From Kingdonia uniflora (Eukaryota > Streptophyta > Magnoliopsida > Ranunculales > Circaeasteraceae), in the NCBI GenBank assembly GCA_014058105.1, contig JACGCM010001011.1, positions 2,361,501 to 2,425,500 on the forward strand: a stretch of DNA of 64,000 nt, in the 5' to 3' direction. The position numbers and the translations under genes are program-made. This document shows, piece by piece, positions 12,387-23,189 of this stretch (position 1 is its first letter; every line of letters begins with the position of its first letter). Under the pieces are notes generated by a model. It was not told the DNA's origin. It did no database searches and saw only the letters and a list, made by a program, of their open reading frames with translations.

Positions 12387-13260
12387 TTAGGCATCATTAT
12401 GTATTTTACTTGCATAGGAAATGACATGGGGTGCTTTTTCAAAATGTTGTCTTAACACGGCTCCCACGGCGTAATTTGAGGTGTTACACATAATTTTGAA
12501 AGGTAAGGTCCAATCAGGTGGCTGGATAACCGGTGATATTGTCAATGAGAACTTAAGTGTTTCAAAAGACTTGTGACATTTATCGTTGAAATCAAAATGG
12601 ACGTCTTTTGCAAGTAAATTGTATAAAGGCTGTGAGATTTTGTTAAAGTCTCTAATGAATCGTTGATAAAATCCTGCCTGACCAAGGAATGTGTGAACGA
12701 CCATCACTATTTTAGGAGGTGGCAAAGATGAAATTAAATCAATTTTTGCTTTATCAACTTCTATCCCCTTATATGATATCAAATGGCCCATTTCTATTCC
12801 TTGATAGACCATAAAATAACATTTTTCCCAATTTAGAATTAGGTTTTTCTCTTTATACCAGATCAAGACCAATTCTAAGTGTATAAGACATTCATCGAAT
12901 GTGGACCCATAAATGGAAAAGTTATCCATGAAGACTTCTGAGAATTTTTCTACCATATCAGAGAAAATATTTAACATACATCGTTAAAACGTCGCGGGTG
13001 CATTGCATAGGCCGAAAGGCTTGCGATGATAGGCAAAGGTTCCAAATGGGCAAGCAAAAGTAGCTTTATCTTGGTCTTCGGGGGCTACTAGAATTTGGTT
13101 GTGTCCTGAATAACCATCTAGAAAATAGTAAAAGAAATGACCAGCTAAACATTCTATTATTTGATCCATTAATGGTATCGGGAAATGGTCTTTTCGAGTG
13201 AACACGTTTAGCTTTCAATAGTCAATGCAAAATCTTCATCTTGTCTGAGTGCAGGTGGGT
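12387..13260 (-). pseudogene. Reverse transcriptase and RNase H of the Athila-like element
   Basis: Two consecutive minus-strand frames (13205-12984 and 12977-12387) show RKDHFPIPLMDQ, FLDGYSGHNQI, FGTFAYHRKPFGLCNAPATF, VFMDNFSIYG, LNWEKCYFM, FLGQAGFYQRFIRDF, PPDWTLPFKIMC and YAVGAVLRQ. This is the order fingers-palm-connection-RNase H. The catalytic YMDD-type box reads FMDN, so the second aspartate is lost. A stop and small gap separate the frames. The motifs favour Athila over Tat or chromovirus. Confidence 0.85.
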
Positions 13261-14760
13261 ACTAGTTCATTGTCTACATTCTCGACGACAGTAATACCTG
13301 ATTTCTTAGGTACTACTTGGACTGGGTTTACCCAAGAGCTATTTGAGATAGAATAAATAATATTTGCGTCAAGAAACTTTATAACTTTTACCTTTACTAC
13401 CTCTTATCATTGTGGTTCACGAGATGTTTTGGATCCTACCTTTAAGTATATCCTATGCATAACCATAGACAGGTTTATTCCTTCATTATCTACTATCGAC
13501 CATCCAATTACTTCTTTGTGGGTGTCTAGTACTGCTAGGAGTTTATTTTATAGATCTAGGTGTAATAAAGATAAAATGATAACAGGAAGAATTTTATCAG
13601 GCCCGAGGAACCGATATACTAGATTTTCCAGAAGTACTTTAAGATCAAGCTTTGGTGGTGACACAATTGAAGGAACTGGGTTGTTAGAAGACATAGGGTG
13701 TAACTCAAATTTGGGAGTATACCTATGCGATGCATAGGGTATATGTAGGAGGATTTTTTTCAAGAACAACTGAAATTTCTTTAAGGAATGACTCGTGAAT
13801 ACCAATGATGTCGTCCTCTAAATAATCTTCTAAGAGGTCAGCCCTAGAATATTCAGAAATAATAGTACCTATCATATTACACTCTTCATCAAAATCCTGA
13901 TATTGCTTCATGGCACTTAAAATGTTCAGTTCCATGGTCAAGTTACTGAATGTTAGGTTCATTATTCCATTCCTACAATTGATTATAACATTGGCAGTAG
14001 CTAGGAAGGGTCGACCTAAAATGATGGGAATTTGGCCATGGACATTAGAAATTGGTGGTGTATCGAGGACTGTAAGTTTACTGGAAAGTAGAATTCATTC
14101 ACCTTAATTATCACATCGTCAACAATACCCCTAACAGTCTTGGTGGATCTATCAACGAGTTGAAGTTGTATTCTGGTGGGCTTAAGATCTCCTAAATCAG
14201 GGTCCTCATAAGCACAAAATAGAATAAGGTTTGCACTAGCCCCAAGAACAAGAAGGGCTTGGTGGATGTAGTATTTTCCTACTACTATGGGAATGGTGGG
14301 ACATCTTGGGTCCTTTTATTTGATCAGAATTTCAAATGGTAGGACGGAGGTAACCTGTTCAACACTAAAGGAATTCTTCCTAACTCCGGTTATACGTTTC
14401 ATTGGACATAGTTCCTTAAGGAATTTAGCATATGACGATACCTGATCGATAGCATCCAAGAGTGGAATGTTAATCCGTACTTGTTTAAATAACTTGATAT
14501 TATCATTCAGGTCTTCGTCTTTCGGGCAGGAACAAGTCTGTTAGGGAAAGGGGCCCTAGGCGGATAATGCTTGTCTACTATGTCCAGTAGAGTTGAAACA
14601 TAGTGTGGCCTAGATATTACTATTTCGGGCAGGCTAGATGTTGGATCTGTTTGGGCCATTTTTTGAGATTTGGGAACCGAATTACTCTTAGTTGACGGCA
14701 TAGGATCTCGTCTAATTTCTATAGTACTCTTATTCCTAAGAGTCATAACTAGTTAAGCAG
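13261..14760 (-). pseudogene. Protease and gag-pol linker of the Athila-like element
   Basis: The minus strand shows a linker (SRPHYVSTLLD, RAPFPNRLVPARKTKT at 14746-14507), then INIPLLDAIDQVSSYAKFLKE, then a retropepsin-like site reading ALLVLGASANLI near 14230, where DLGAS is expected. The active aspartate is therefore replaced by valine. Further on is YIPYASHRYTPKFELHP (about 13750) leading to the RT start. Stops and frameshifts are frequent. Confidence 0.7.
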
Positions 14761-15551
14761 TTTCAATATTGTTCTTATGTGAGCTCTGCTGGGTATGAGC
14801 CTTAAAGGTGGCCCTCAGATTAGAAATTGGTTAACTAGGGAAATTTTCCTTGTCTCGTTCACTTAATTGGCTTGCTATTTTTCCTATTTGTTTGTCTACC
14901 TTAGGAGTAAAGGCCAGTATTTTTAAAAGTTCCCTAGAATTTTGCTAGGTTGCCCCCTAATCTTTGTTATAAACTGCTGGAGTGTAGGTTCTAAATGAAC
15001 TGGGCAGGCTTGTTGGGCTAGGTATGTTTGATTCTGTTGATATGGTGGAGGGTTATAACTGGATTGTCTTTGTGGTTGATTCTTCCAAGATAATACTCGG
15101 CTATTTTGGCAAGGAGATCTACCAAAATAATTTTAATATTGCCTCATTTTATTGTTCAAGATAGCATTGACGAAGTCCGGATTATAATTTATTAACTCAG
15201 GGAGTTATAGACGTATGTACATAATGGGTCAGATCATTTCATAAATTACAGACTCCAAGAATGGACACTGGTTTAGGGGCAACTACTTTCGCTACGGCCA
15301 TAGCCTCGACTTTATGTGTAAGAGAGTCCGGTTGGACTTTTAATTTGAGGCTTTTAGGAAATTTAAGGATGCCTCCTTTTCTAATGGATCTACGATCACG
15401 AGAAGTAAAGTCCCATTGCTGGGATATCTTAGTATATTTATTAAAAAATGCATATGCGACAGTTTCGCTAGTATCTTCGAATTTCCTGAGATACGGGCTT
15501 TGATTGATTCACGGGTTGAAAGAGTTAACCCATGCAAAAAGAATTAGATTA
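14761..15551 (-). pseudogene. gag of the Athila-like element, C-terminal part
   Basis: Minus-strand frames from 15551 down read HGLTLSTRE, then a region equivalent to FNKYTKISQQWDF, SLTHKVEAMAV and a degraded Cys-rich stretch with CNL, followed by a segment like the PGWRNHPNFSW tail. These are gag features (capsid end, linker, nucleocapsid). It is the continuation of the gag part at 28281-28990; the 12.7 kb between them is an inserted transposon. Confidence 0.7.
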
Positions 15552-15599
15552 GTCTACAAGAAAAAATACTTTTAATAACACAAATTTGATAGCATATAT

Positions 15600-16744
15600 A
15601 TTGAATGCTATTAAAAATTGGGAGAGGATTGACCTACACACCTCTCCCTGCTACACACCCGCTACACTCTCCCTCCACCACCCATTTGTCTACTGTGGAC
15701 AATTTTTTTTTCTCTCCCACTCAGCTGCCTATGTGGACTAAAAAAAATATCTCTTTCTCTCTCTCCACTCACTCAGCTCACTCTCTCTCCACTCATTCAA
15801 CTCACTCGCCTCACTCAACAACTCACTCTCTCTGTCGCTCAGTCGCTGTCACTCACTCAAACTTCTCTTTCTCTCTTTCTCTTACAGCGATCATCTCCGA
15901 GAGTCCTCCGATAACTCCTCGTTCTTTTCTTTTTCTTTTTTTTTCTCCATCTCTCTCTCTCTATTACGGTGGTGACCATTTGTTCTTTCCCACGGTGGGT
16001 ATTCCCTTTGTTCTACGGTAAACAGGACTACTCTCCCTCATAATTAGGTATGAAATGCAATTTAAATTAGAACTACTCTCCCCATCTCCCCATTTGTGTT
16101 CTATGAAGCTGGAGTAATAAAAATAAATTAAACTTCTCTCCCCATTTGGCTATGAAATTATCGTTTCTGTCTTGATTCAACAAATATATTATCAATAAGT
16201 TTATGTTTTGACAATTTTTATGAAATTATTTATTGAGTTCCAGTGAATCGAGAATTAATTTCTCGAAATTCTATCAACTCGACAAATTAATTGTTGAAAT
16301 TCTTATGTCTCGACAATTAATTTTTAAAATAATATCTACTCGACAAATTAATTGTCGAAATTATCATGTCTTGACAATTTAATAATCCTCATTTGTCGGG
16401 GCCCTGTTGTTTCGATAATTTTTAAGACTTTATTTTCATTGAATATTGTGCAGGATGGAACCAAAGGTCAGAGGGGGTAAAATACCCCCAACAAGAGGGA
16501 AGATGCCACCAGCAGCCTCCCTAAGGAAAAGTCGTAATGATGAGCGAGAAGATCTCTCCCATCTAAATTACAGCAACCCTCCGCTTGTTTCTGTAAAAAG
16601 AAGAAAAACATGTTCCAGTCCTCATTCGTACCTTAACCGGAGGGAGTGAGAGAAAGATAGTGGAATGAGTAAGAGATTGATAGATAAATGAGTGAGAGAG
16701 AAAAAAAAAGAGTGATTAAATGTCAAATAGATTTAAGGGAAACC

Positions 16745-16791
<47 letters not shown>

Positions 16792-17055
16792 TTGAAATTT
16801 GAATCGAGTGAGTAGAAAGAGAGAGAGTTGTTGAGTGAGGCGAGTGAGTTGAGTGAGTGGAGAAAGAGAAAGTTATTTTTGGTTGGTACATAGGCAGCTG
16901 ATTGGGAGAGAGAGAGAGAGTTGGTTATGTGGAGAGATGGGTGGTGTAGAGAGAGTGTAGCAAGAGGAGTATAGGCGAAACCTCCCCCATTAAAAATTAA
17001 CATTTATAACATATTTTACATAAATGTTATCGTAGCCTATTTTTTCCCCACTAAA
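15600..17055. repeat. Long imperfect inverted repeat (foldback) with CT/GA-rich arms
   Basis: The left arm (about 15600-15870) and the reverse complement of the right arm (about 16690-17040) share GCTATTAAAAATTGGG-like starts, CTACACTCTC, CACCCAT, CAGCTGCCTATGT, then CACTCACTCAACTCACTCGC and more. The arms are CT-rich on the left and GA-rich on the right. The unpaired centre (about 15900-16640) contains repeats of CGACAATTAATT and an unrecognised 67-codon frame at 16446-16649. The frames over the arms are low-complexity Ser/His/Thr-rich and not credible proteins. Confidence 0.7.
16749..16789. repeat. (GA)n microsatellite
   Basis: An uninterrupted GA run of about 40 bp in the right foldback arm. 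Confidence 0.95.
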
Positions 17056-19506
17056 ATCATGTTTACAATGTGGTTACCATTAACACGGGTTTAGTATTGT
17101 TTTTGTACTTCTGTTTTTTTTCTCATCTCTCGTCTCATCTCCAAACTCTGAGTTCTCGCCCTCATCTCTATCCGCCTTTGATAAAATCAATTATATCTTC
17201 TTTACTGATTTGAAGGACAACTTCTTCTCTCTCTCTTTCTCCCTCTTTCTCATTGGAAGCGATCGTGAGAAATTGTTAGTTTCTAAGCCCTAATCTCTGA
17301 TTTGTTCGTATTGCGATTGATTTCTTGTTCTCATTTTGACATCTTAGGGATCTATAATCTCTCTATTTCAGATTTTAGGGTTTCAATTTGAAGAAGAATA
17401 CTTTGGGTGAAGCTGCTTCCAGATTCTAGGGTTTCATTGGTACTGTAAGGATCTCTCTCGGCCACCAACTGCAGTTGGTACAAAACTACACTCATCCCTG
17501 GTGTACACCGGCGAAACGTCCCAGATTCTTCCCATATCTGGGACCACTATTACTCGAATTTCAGTCTTACCTCGTATTTAAACTATTTGATTTGTTACCG
17601 AAGAGAACTCCGCCTACGAAAATGTAAGTTTTACTTATTATGATCTCTCTCCCTTTCTCTAGACCATGATTTGTGTTGATTTGAGTTCAAAAAGGGAGAT
17701 CGAGGTCGAACCCTTTGCGATTTTATTCTAATTAGGTTTGTATTTGTGGAATTGATGATTGAAGTGAAACTCATACACGCAGGTGTTGCAGCATCAAAGG
17801 ATTTGGACTTGATTTGATTATCTATAGGGTTTGTTTCAGTTGATCTATAAAGAGGTTCGATTTGATCTACATCAGTTTAAGGTATGAAAAACAATTATTA
17901 CAGAGGGTTTGCTTGATTTATTATTTTATACTTCTGTTTGGTTGATTATTGTTCTGATTCTAGTTACAGTTCTTGGGGTGAATTGCATAAGGTTTTGGTT
18001 ATTTTTATAAAGTAATTTTTTTTGTCTATAACACTCATCTTCTTAAGTTGCAATTTCATGCAACCAAAAGGTGATGTTGGCAGAGGCTTCAGAAGGGTAA
18101 TGGATGGGAGAATAATGTCAGGCCGTGGCTTTGTTAATTTCTTGAATGAAATCTAATACCTTAAGCGAAGATTATTGTAAGTTACGGTAACTATTATATG
18201 CATTCTCTAGTATTAAGAACGAATGAAAACCTGGAGAAGAATGGTGTTGCAATTTTTGGTAAAAAGAAAGAAACAAATGCAACCTAAAGTATTGCAACTT
18301 CCTAGCAATTATGCTTCAGGAGATCTGGAACTACATCATCCTAATGGAAGAATTTTGAATATTTCACAACTATAGGGAAGCTAATAGATCTCAAGATAAC
18401 TTAGCTTCTCATAACAATATAATAGATGACTTCTTTGCATATAACATAATACTTTTGAAGTACCTTATGAAAAATCATAACTTACTGTCTACTACCTTTG
18501 ATACATGGAAATGTATGCTTTACTTTGACTGTTCAGAGACATCTCAATTTATGATTTATTTTATGTATAATTTATTCATCGTTCTGCGCTTATTTGTGTA
18601 CAGCACTTTTCTTCGTCACCGTGCTTGTGGACTGGACCAGGGAATTTTTTATGGGGGCACCACTCATGATGTAAAGATAGATATCTTATAATTTTACAAG
18701 TATTTACCAAGGGTACTGAAAGTAATATCGCAAGAATTTGTTACATTTATAGATTTACTTGATGGCATGAGACATTGTTATTAATTGATTTTATTATGTT
18801 CTTCATCCTCAATTATGTTGTCGATATTGGGTTTTTCATAGGTTATTGGTCTTTAAATTATCTATTACTGTTTTAACCTATAGTTCTCCTTAGTTATGTT
18901 GTTAGAGATATCTCTAAGGATAGTCTTTTTCTCCATGTTTGTTTTTGTTCAGTAGATATTTTTGTGCTACAAGCCTATGCTTCTAAATGATTATCACTAA
19001 TTTTACTTCTCTCTTGAAAACATTTGCAGATCTTTGTTAAAACCCTCAATGGAAATTCCATGGTTGTCAAATGTTGTAATTACTTTGAAGTTAACATTTA
19101 AAGTGAGTAATGAACCTTCTTAGAAAGATTTTACTGCTACTCAGGTATCCTTTGTGGCATTTAGTGCTAGTTTTTGTCTAATGAAGTTGTCAATTTAATT
19201 TATTTTTATCATCTCTTGCAACTAAAGAATAAGTTGTGGCTGTTTTGGATTATATCGACGAAAAATTGGATGATTTAGTAGACAAGATACATTTAAAGTG
19301 AATATTCAAGCTTTATAATATCATGAGTGGAAGACCATCTCATATTGTGATCCCAAAAATACTTAGAGCTAACAAAATAGTAGATCTTGGCCAGGTGAGT
19401 TCCATTTCATAGATCAAATATTTCTTTTAGCCATTTTTGAGGTTCAATAGTCTTCATATTATTTATATTGTAGTTATCAAGAAAATAAGCATTTCATGTT
19501 ATGTAG
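17056..19506 (+). other. Gene-like non-coding DNA, possibly captured host gene pieces
   Basis: The start resembles a plant 5' leader and first intron: CT-rich leader, CCCTAATCTCTGATTTG, several AGGGTTT motifs and candidate donors such as AATGTAAGT near 17622. Short open patches (18061-18155, 19320-19395) end at plausible GTGAG donors. One patch at 19027-19070 reads QIFVKTLNG, like the start of ubiquitin. No long frame is intact and I cannot identify a parent gene with confidence. Confidence 0.4.
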
Positions 19507-19930
19507 TAAGAGCATCTTCAGAAGGGTTTAGGTTTGGGTTGGGTTTCTCAACCCAAACTATTTGCCTCCCAGCAGCTCGAATTTGGGTTTGAGTTTGCCA
19601 GCTAGCATTGTCAAAACTCAGTCGAGTTTGAGCAGTTCAAACTAAAAAAAGAAGTTTGGCGGTGTTCTTTTGCCACTCAGATTTTCTTGGCGGTAAAAGG
19701 AGCACCTCTAAACTCAATTACTTTTCCTGAGCACTCCCTGACTTCCTCTTCTTTCCCAAAACCAATTACAAAGCATAGAGGACAACCTTTACTCTGGCAC
19801 CAACAGTAATAACTCCATACCGTCGACCCCATCCTCCCATAATCTACCATCGACCACATTATCACAATTCACTCCATACCTCTACCACAACCAATCTCGA
19901 TTCCAATCACAGACCCCACCTCCGTTTACC

Positions 19931-21235
19931 ATGTCGCAAGGGGATCCCAGTTATGGACAATATCAAAATCCATTTACACTCTCTCAACCACAACCTCAAG
20001 CGCTTAACCCGTACTATCAACCCAATCTGTTCACTCAACCTCAAGGTTTTCATCCTCCAAATTATTTTTAGAACTACCTATTTCATGGTGAATCAACTTA
20101 GCACAGTCAAAGTGGCACAAATGCGTCAATACCTGCTGAAGCGATGGCGCCCCAGAAAGTTAAAGGAAAAGGAAGAAAGGAAAGAGTACCCACAAAACAA
20201 AGATAAAGCGTGCAAGTGCCAGAAGATGCTGAGTTTTTGGACGAGACGGATGATACTGGACTATATTGGACGAAATCAGACTTTACGTGTCTCGCATGGG
20301 AGTGGGTAACAACTTCTGTCCAGATAGTGGGCCATACAAAGGGTTTCACTTTCTATCAAAAGTTAGCATTGTCTTTAACAGAGACACCGAGTGCTCCACA
20401 CGACAATCAAGTGGGTTGATCAAAGCTTAGTGGTATACTCTTAATGCACAATATATGGCGTTTAATGGGATAGTTGCTCATGAACGATTTAGGTACGACA
20501 GTGACAAAATTGATGAAGATCGGGTATGTTCTAATTTTTTTAACTCAATTTTATTTATTTCTCTTGGATATACAAGTTATTTATTTGTATTTGGCAATTT
20601 TGTGAATTGCAGGAAAATGATGCACACAAGATCTATTATGGCTTGAATGGCGGCAATGACTTCAAACACTGTGAAGCATATACGATTTTGGTACGAGAAT
20701 CACGATGGGCCAACCTAAGGGATGATGGGTTGAACCATGCGGGGAATGTACCAAAAAATATAGCCAAGAGAACATCGGACATTTCTTCTTCAGGGAACTC
20801 GGTCGAATCAAATAATCTATCGGAGGACCCCGATGACCCACCTACACCTCAATCCCCAGGCCAAAATTCTGAGTTAGATAGTTCGTTATATGAGGGTGGA
20901 AGCAGTCCCATCGGCCAAAAACTCTTTAAAACGAATCTTGCAACAAAAAAGGTATTGGATGGTGTTGTTACATTTGATAGCATTAGCCAAACAATGCTGG
21001 ATGAACTACAGATGGAGAAGAGACAAGCAAAAGATGAAAAAGAAAGAAGAAAAATATAAGCAAATCAACAATGTCAAGCCAAAATGGATTTGAAACAAGT
21101 AAGGGAAGATCGCAAAATCATGGAGAAAAACTTGAGTAATCTTTCGCGACATTAATTGTAATACTATCTACAAAGGCAAGCTGAGGTCATGGAACATTTG
21201 GCAAAGAGAGGCGAACCATGTATTTAAATTGGTGA
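19931..21235 (+). pseudogene. PIF/Harbinger ORF1, Myb/SANT-like protein
   Basis: Starts MSQGDPSYGQYQNPFTLSQ at 19931 with a Gln/Pro-rich N-terminus, then a SANT-like stretch around 20260-20420 (LAWEWVTTSVQIVGHTKG, then FYQKLALSL), then an intron-like gap, then 20607-21059 with a helical acidic and basic C-terminus (KAYxIYYGLNGGNDFKH-like, ARRSRWANL-like; DELQMEKRQAKDEKERRK). The order matches the plant ORF1 family often annotated as NAM-associated or glutathione S-transferase T3-like, which helps the transposase bind its ends. A stop (about 20070) and frameshifts inactivate it. Confidence 0.7.
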
Positions 21236-21479
21236 TGAAATGTAATTTAACTCTGCTGTATATAGAAGTTTTCTTTCCAAGAATATAGTTTATCTTCCAA
21301 TAATATAATCATTTAAATAATATACTTTGCTATTGAAGAATATAATCTTGTTTTCGAAATGTTTATTTCCAAAAATATTATGTTAAAATAAATACAATAT
21401 CAAAAACTTGTTTAATAAACTTGTACGACAAGAAACATTAAATTCCATCAAGAACACTCAGATAATACAAGAAATAGAG

Positions 21480-22192
21480 TATTAGGTTCGAAGATTTTCC
21501 TTCACAGCCCACAAATACTCAATTAGATCATTCTTTAGATCAAAGTGCAGTTTTCGACTTTAAATGCGGTTCATTTTCGATATAAAAGATTCTATTGGTC
21601 CGCATTCATGTACAATATTGAACCGTTCGCCTTCGATAGTTGAGGGATCGACCGGATTGTAGTCTAAGTATAATGCGAATAAACCTTGTTTCTATTTGAC
21701 GATCATATAATGTATTATCACGCAGGCCTTCATGACATCGTTCAAAACCTTGGGTTTCTAGAATTTAACCGGATTTTTTATAATATTGAACCGAGAATAT
21801 AAAATCCCAAACGCCTGTTCAGCGTCTTTTCAGCAACTTGTTGCTGAGCAAAAAAAATTTGTTTCGCTGTAACCGAATTGGATATGGTTTGGACTAGTAT
21901 TCATCATTTGGGGTATATGCATCCATTAGGTAATACCCCAAATCATAAGCTTTTCTGGCAATTGCATAATTACAAAGCAGGGCAATACTATCGGCTAGGT
22001 CGGTGAAAATATGTGATTGCTATAGGACATTGATATCATTGTTTGACCTGGTAACCCAAAAAAATTATGTCAATTCCAAAGGTCGTGTGAAGCTACCACT
22101 TCAAGAATCAGTGTCATCTTGGGGTAATGACTAGTAAATTGACCTTGCCAAGCTATGAGATAATTTTTCCATATCCAATACATTTGAGGTTG
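21480..22192 (-). pseudogene. HARBI1-type transposase, C-terminal half only
   Basis: Reading the minus strand: IAWQGQFTSHYPKMTLILEV, ASHDLWN, a frame break, NDINVL, HIFTDLADS, then KAYDLGYYLMDAYTP, then QAFGILYSRF, VMKACVIIHYMIV and LHFDLKNDLIEYLW. This is the DDE nuclease half of plant HARBI1 transposases. The first half, including the N-terminal helix-turn-helix and the first catalytic Asp, is missing: upstream of 22192 the frame enters unrelated DNA and soon the element end. Several stops occur, so it is dead. Confidence 0.8.
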
Positions 22193-22313
22193 TGGAGTTG
22201 AGAGAAGGGTGTTGACGGTGAAGGGAAACAAGTTTCTAATCGAAAAGAGAAGTGTAAAAGGGGGAAGAAGAAGATACAGGTCTGGAAATCGGGTAATTGG
22301 TGGTGAAAAGAAC

Positions 22314-22361
22314 ACCGCGCGGTATTCTTTTTATCGCGCGGTAAATTAAACACCGCGCGGT
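22314..22361. promoter_or_regulatory. Palindromic ACCGCGCGGT subterminal cluster
   Basis: ACCGCGCGGT occurs at 22314-22323 and 22352-22361, with a near copy (ATCGCGCGGT) at 22333-22342, and again at 25549-25558 inside the other Harbinger end. Related CGGTGTTCTTTT and GGCGGTAAAAGG lie at 19663-19700. Repeated perfect palindromes beside termini fit binding sites for the ORF1 or transposase proteins; that role is inferred. Confidence 0.6.
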
Positions 22362-22492
22362 ATTCTTTTCACCCCCAATTTCAATGATTTCCAACAGCAA
22401 TGGCTACTTCCTCTGGTGGGTCCTTCACAGCAGCTTGTTTTGGATCACAACGGCTAGTTTTTGCTTGATATATATGTTGGCTAGAGATGCTC

Positions 22493-23100
22493 TAACAATA
22501 CTCTTCTACTTGAACTCAACAATGTTGAGTTATTCCGCTCTAACACAGGATTCTTCGGTGGTATTTGGATGGTATAAAGACTACGCTCTGGCTGCGTATT
22601 GGTAATATTTTGTTGATAATCCACCTTTCCGACAATTCAATGTTAATTAGTTATGGAATAGAGTTCATGTCCAATTTAGGATCCACACGTAACTTCGATA
22701 CCCTCCTGGAGATTTATACAGCAGGTGGAATGTTATTAAGGCTAAATGTGATGAGTTTTATGAGATACGGATGAGTATTGATAGACGGGTCAGAGGTGTT
22801 CCACTATTCTATATTCTCCTCGAAGCCAAAGATGAATAGTATGAGAAATACAGCTAGCCGTTCCCGTTTGAGACTCCATACGATATTGTTTATCAGAACT
22901 ATGTCCCGCCTGATGAGTTTTCAGCAAATTACCAACTTTCCAACTATGGAGGGGATCCGCTCCCCCTTACTGAATGGTCTTGGTTTAATCCCTACATCAG
23001 TCGTGAATGATGAATTAAGTGTATTTGAATATGTTTTGAGTCTTATTTCGTGCGTAGAACTACTATTTCAAGAATTGTAATTGTATTTTTATTTAAATTC
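22493..23100 (+). other. Unrecognised decayed coding stretch after the inner Harbinger end
   Basis: Starts with the TAA after the inner terminus. The plus strand has one frame reading DLYSRWNVIKAKCDEFYE, MSIDRRVRGVPLFYILLEAKDE and later NYGGDPLPLTEWSWFNPYIS (stops between). The composition looks like a true coding relic but I recognise no domain. It sits between the truncated transposase and the mobile-domain gene. Confidence 0.35.
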
Positions 23101-23189
23101 AAGACTCAAAATAAATTTATTAATATTGATTTATATAAAGAAATACGACATCAGGTCGTACATGTACTTATATAGAGAAACAAACCCAA

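Noticed and set aside
13429..13737. 102-codon plus-strand frame.
   Set aside because: Overlaps the Athila protease-RT linker on the minus strand, which has the recognisable motifs.
15605..16021. Frame of 138 codons rich in Ser, His and Thr.
   Set aside because: It is produced by CT-rich foldback DNA; low complexity, no domain, and the mirror frame exists on the other arm.
16716..17003. Frame of 95 codons with a Ser-Leu repeat.
   Set aside because: Translation of the GA microsatellite and foldback arm; not a gene.
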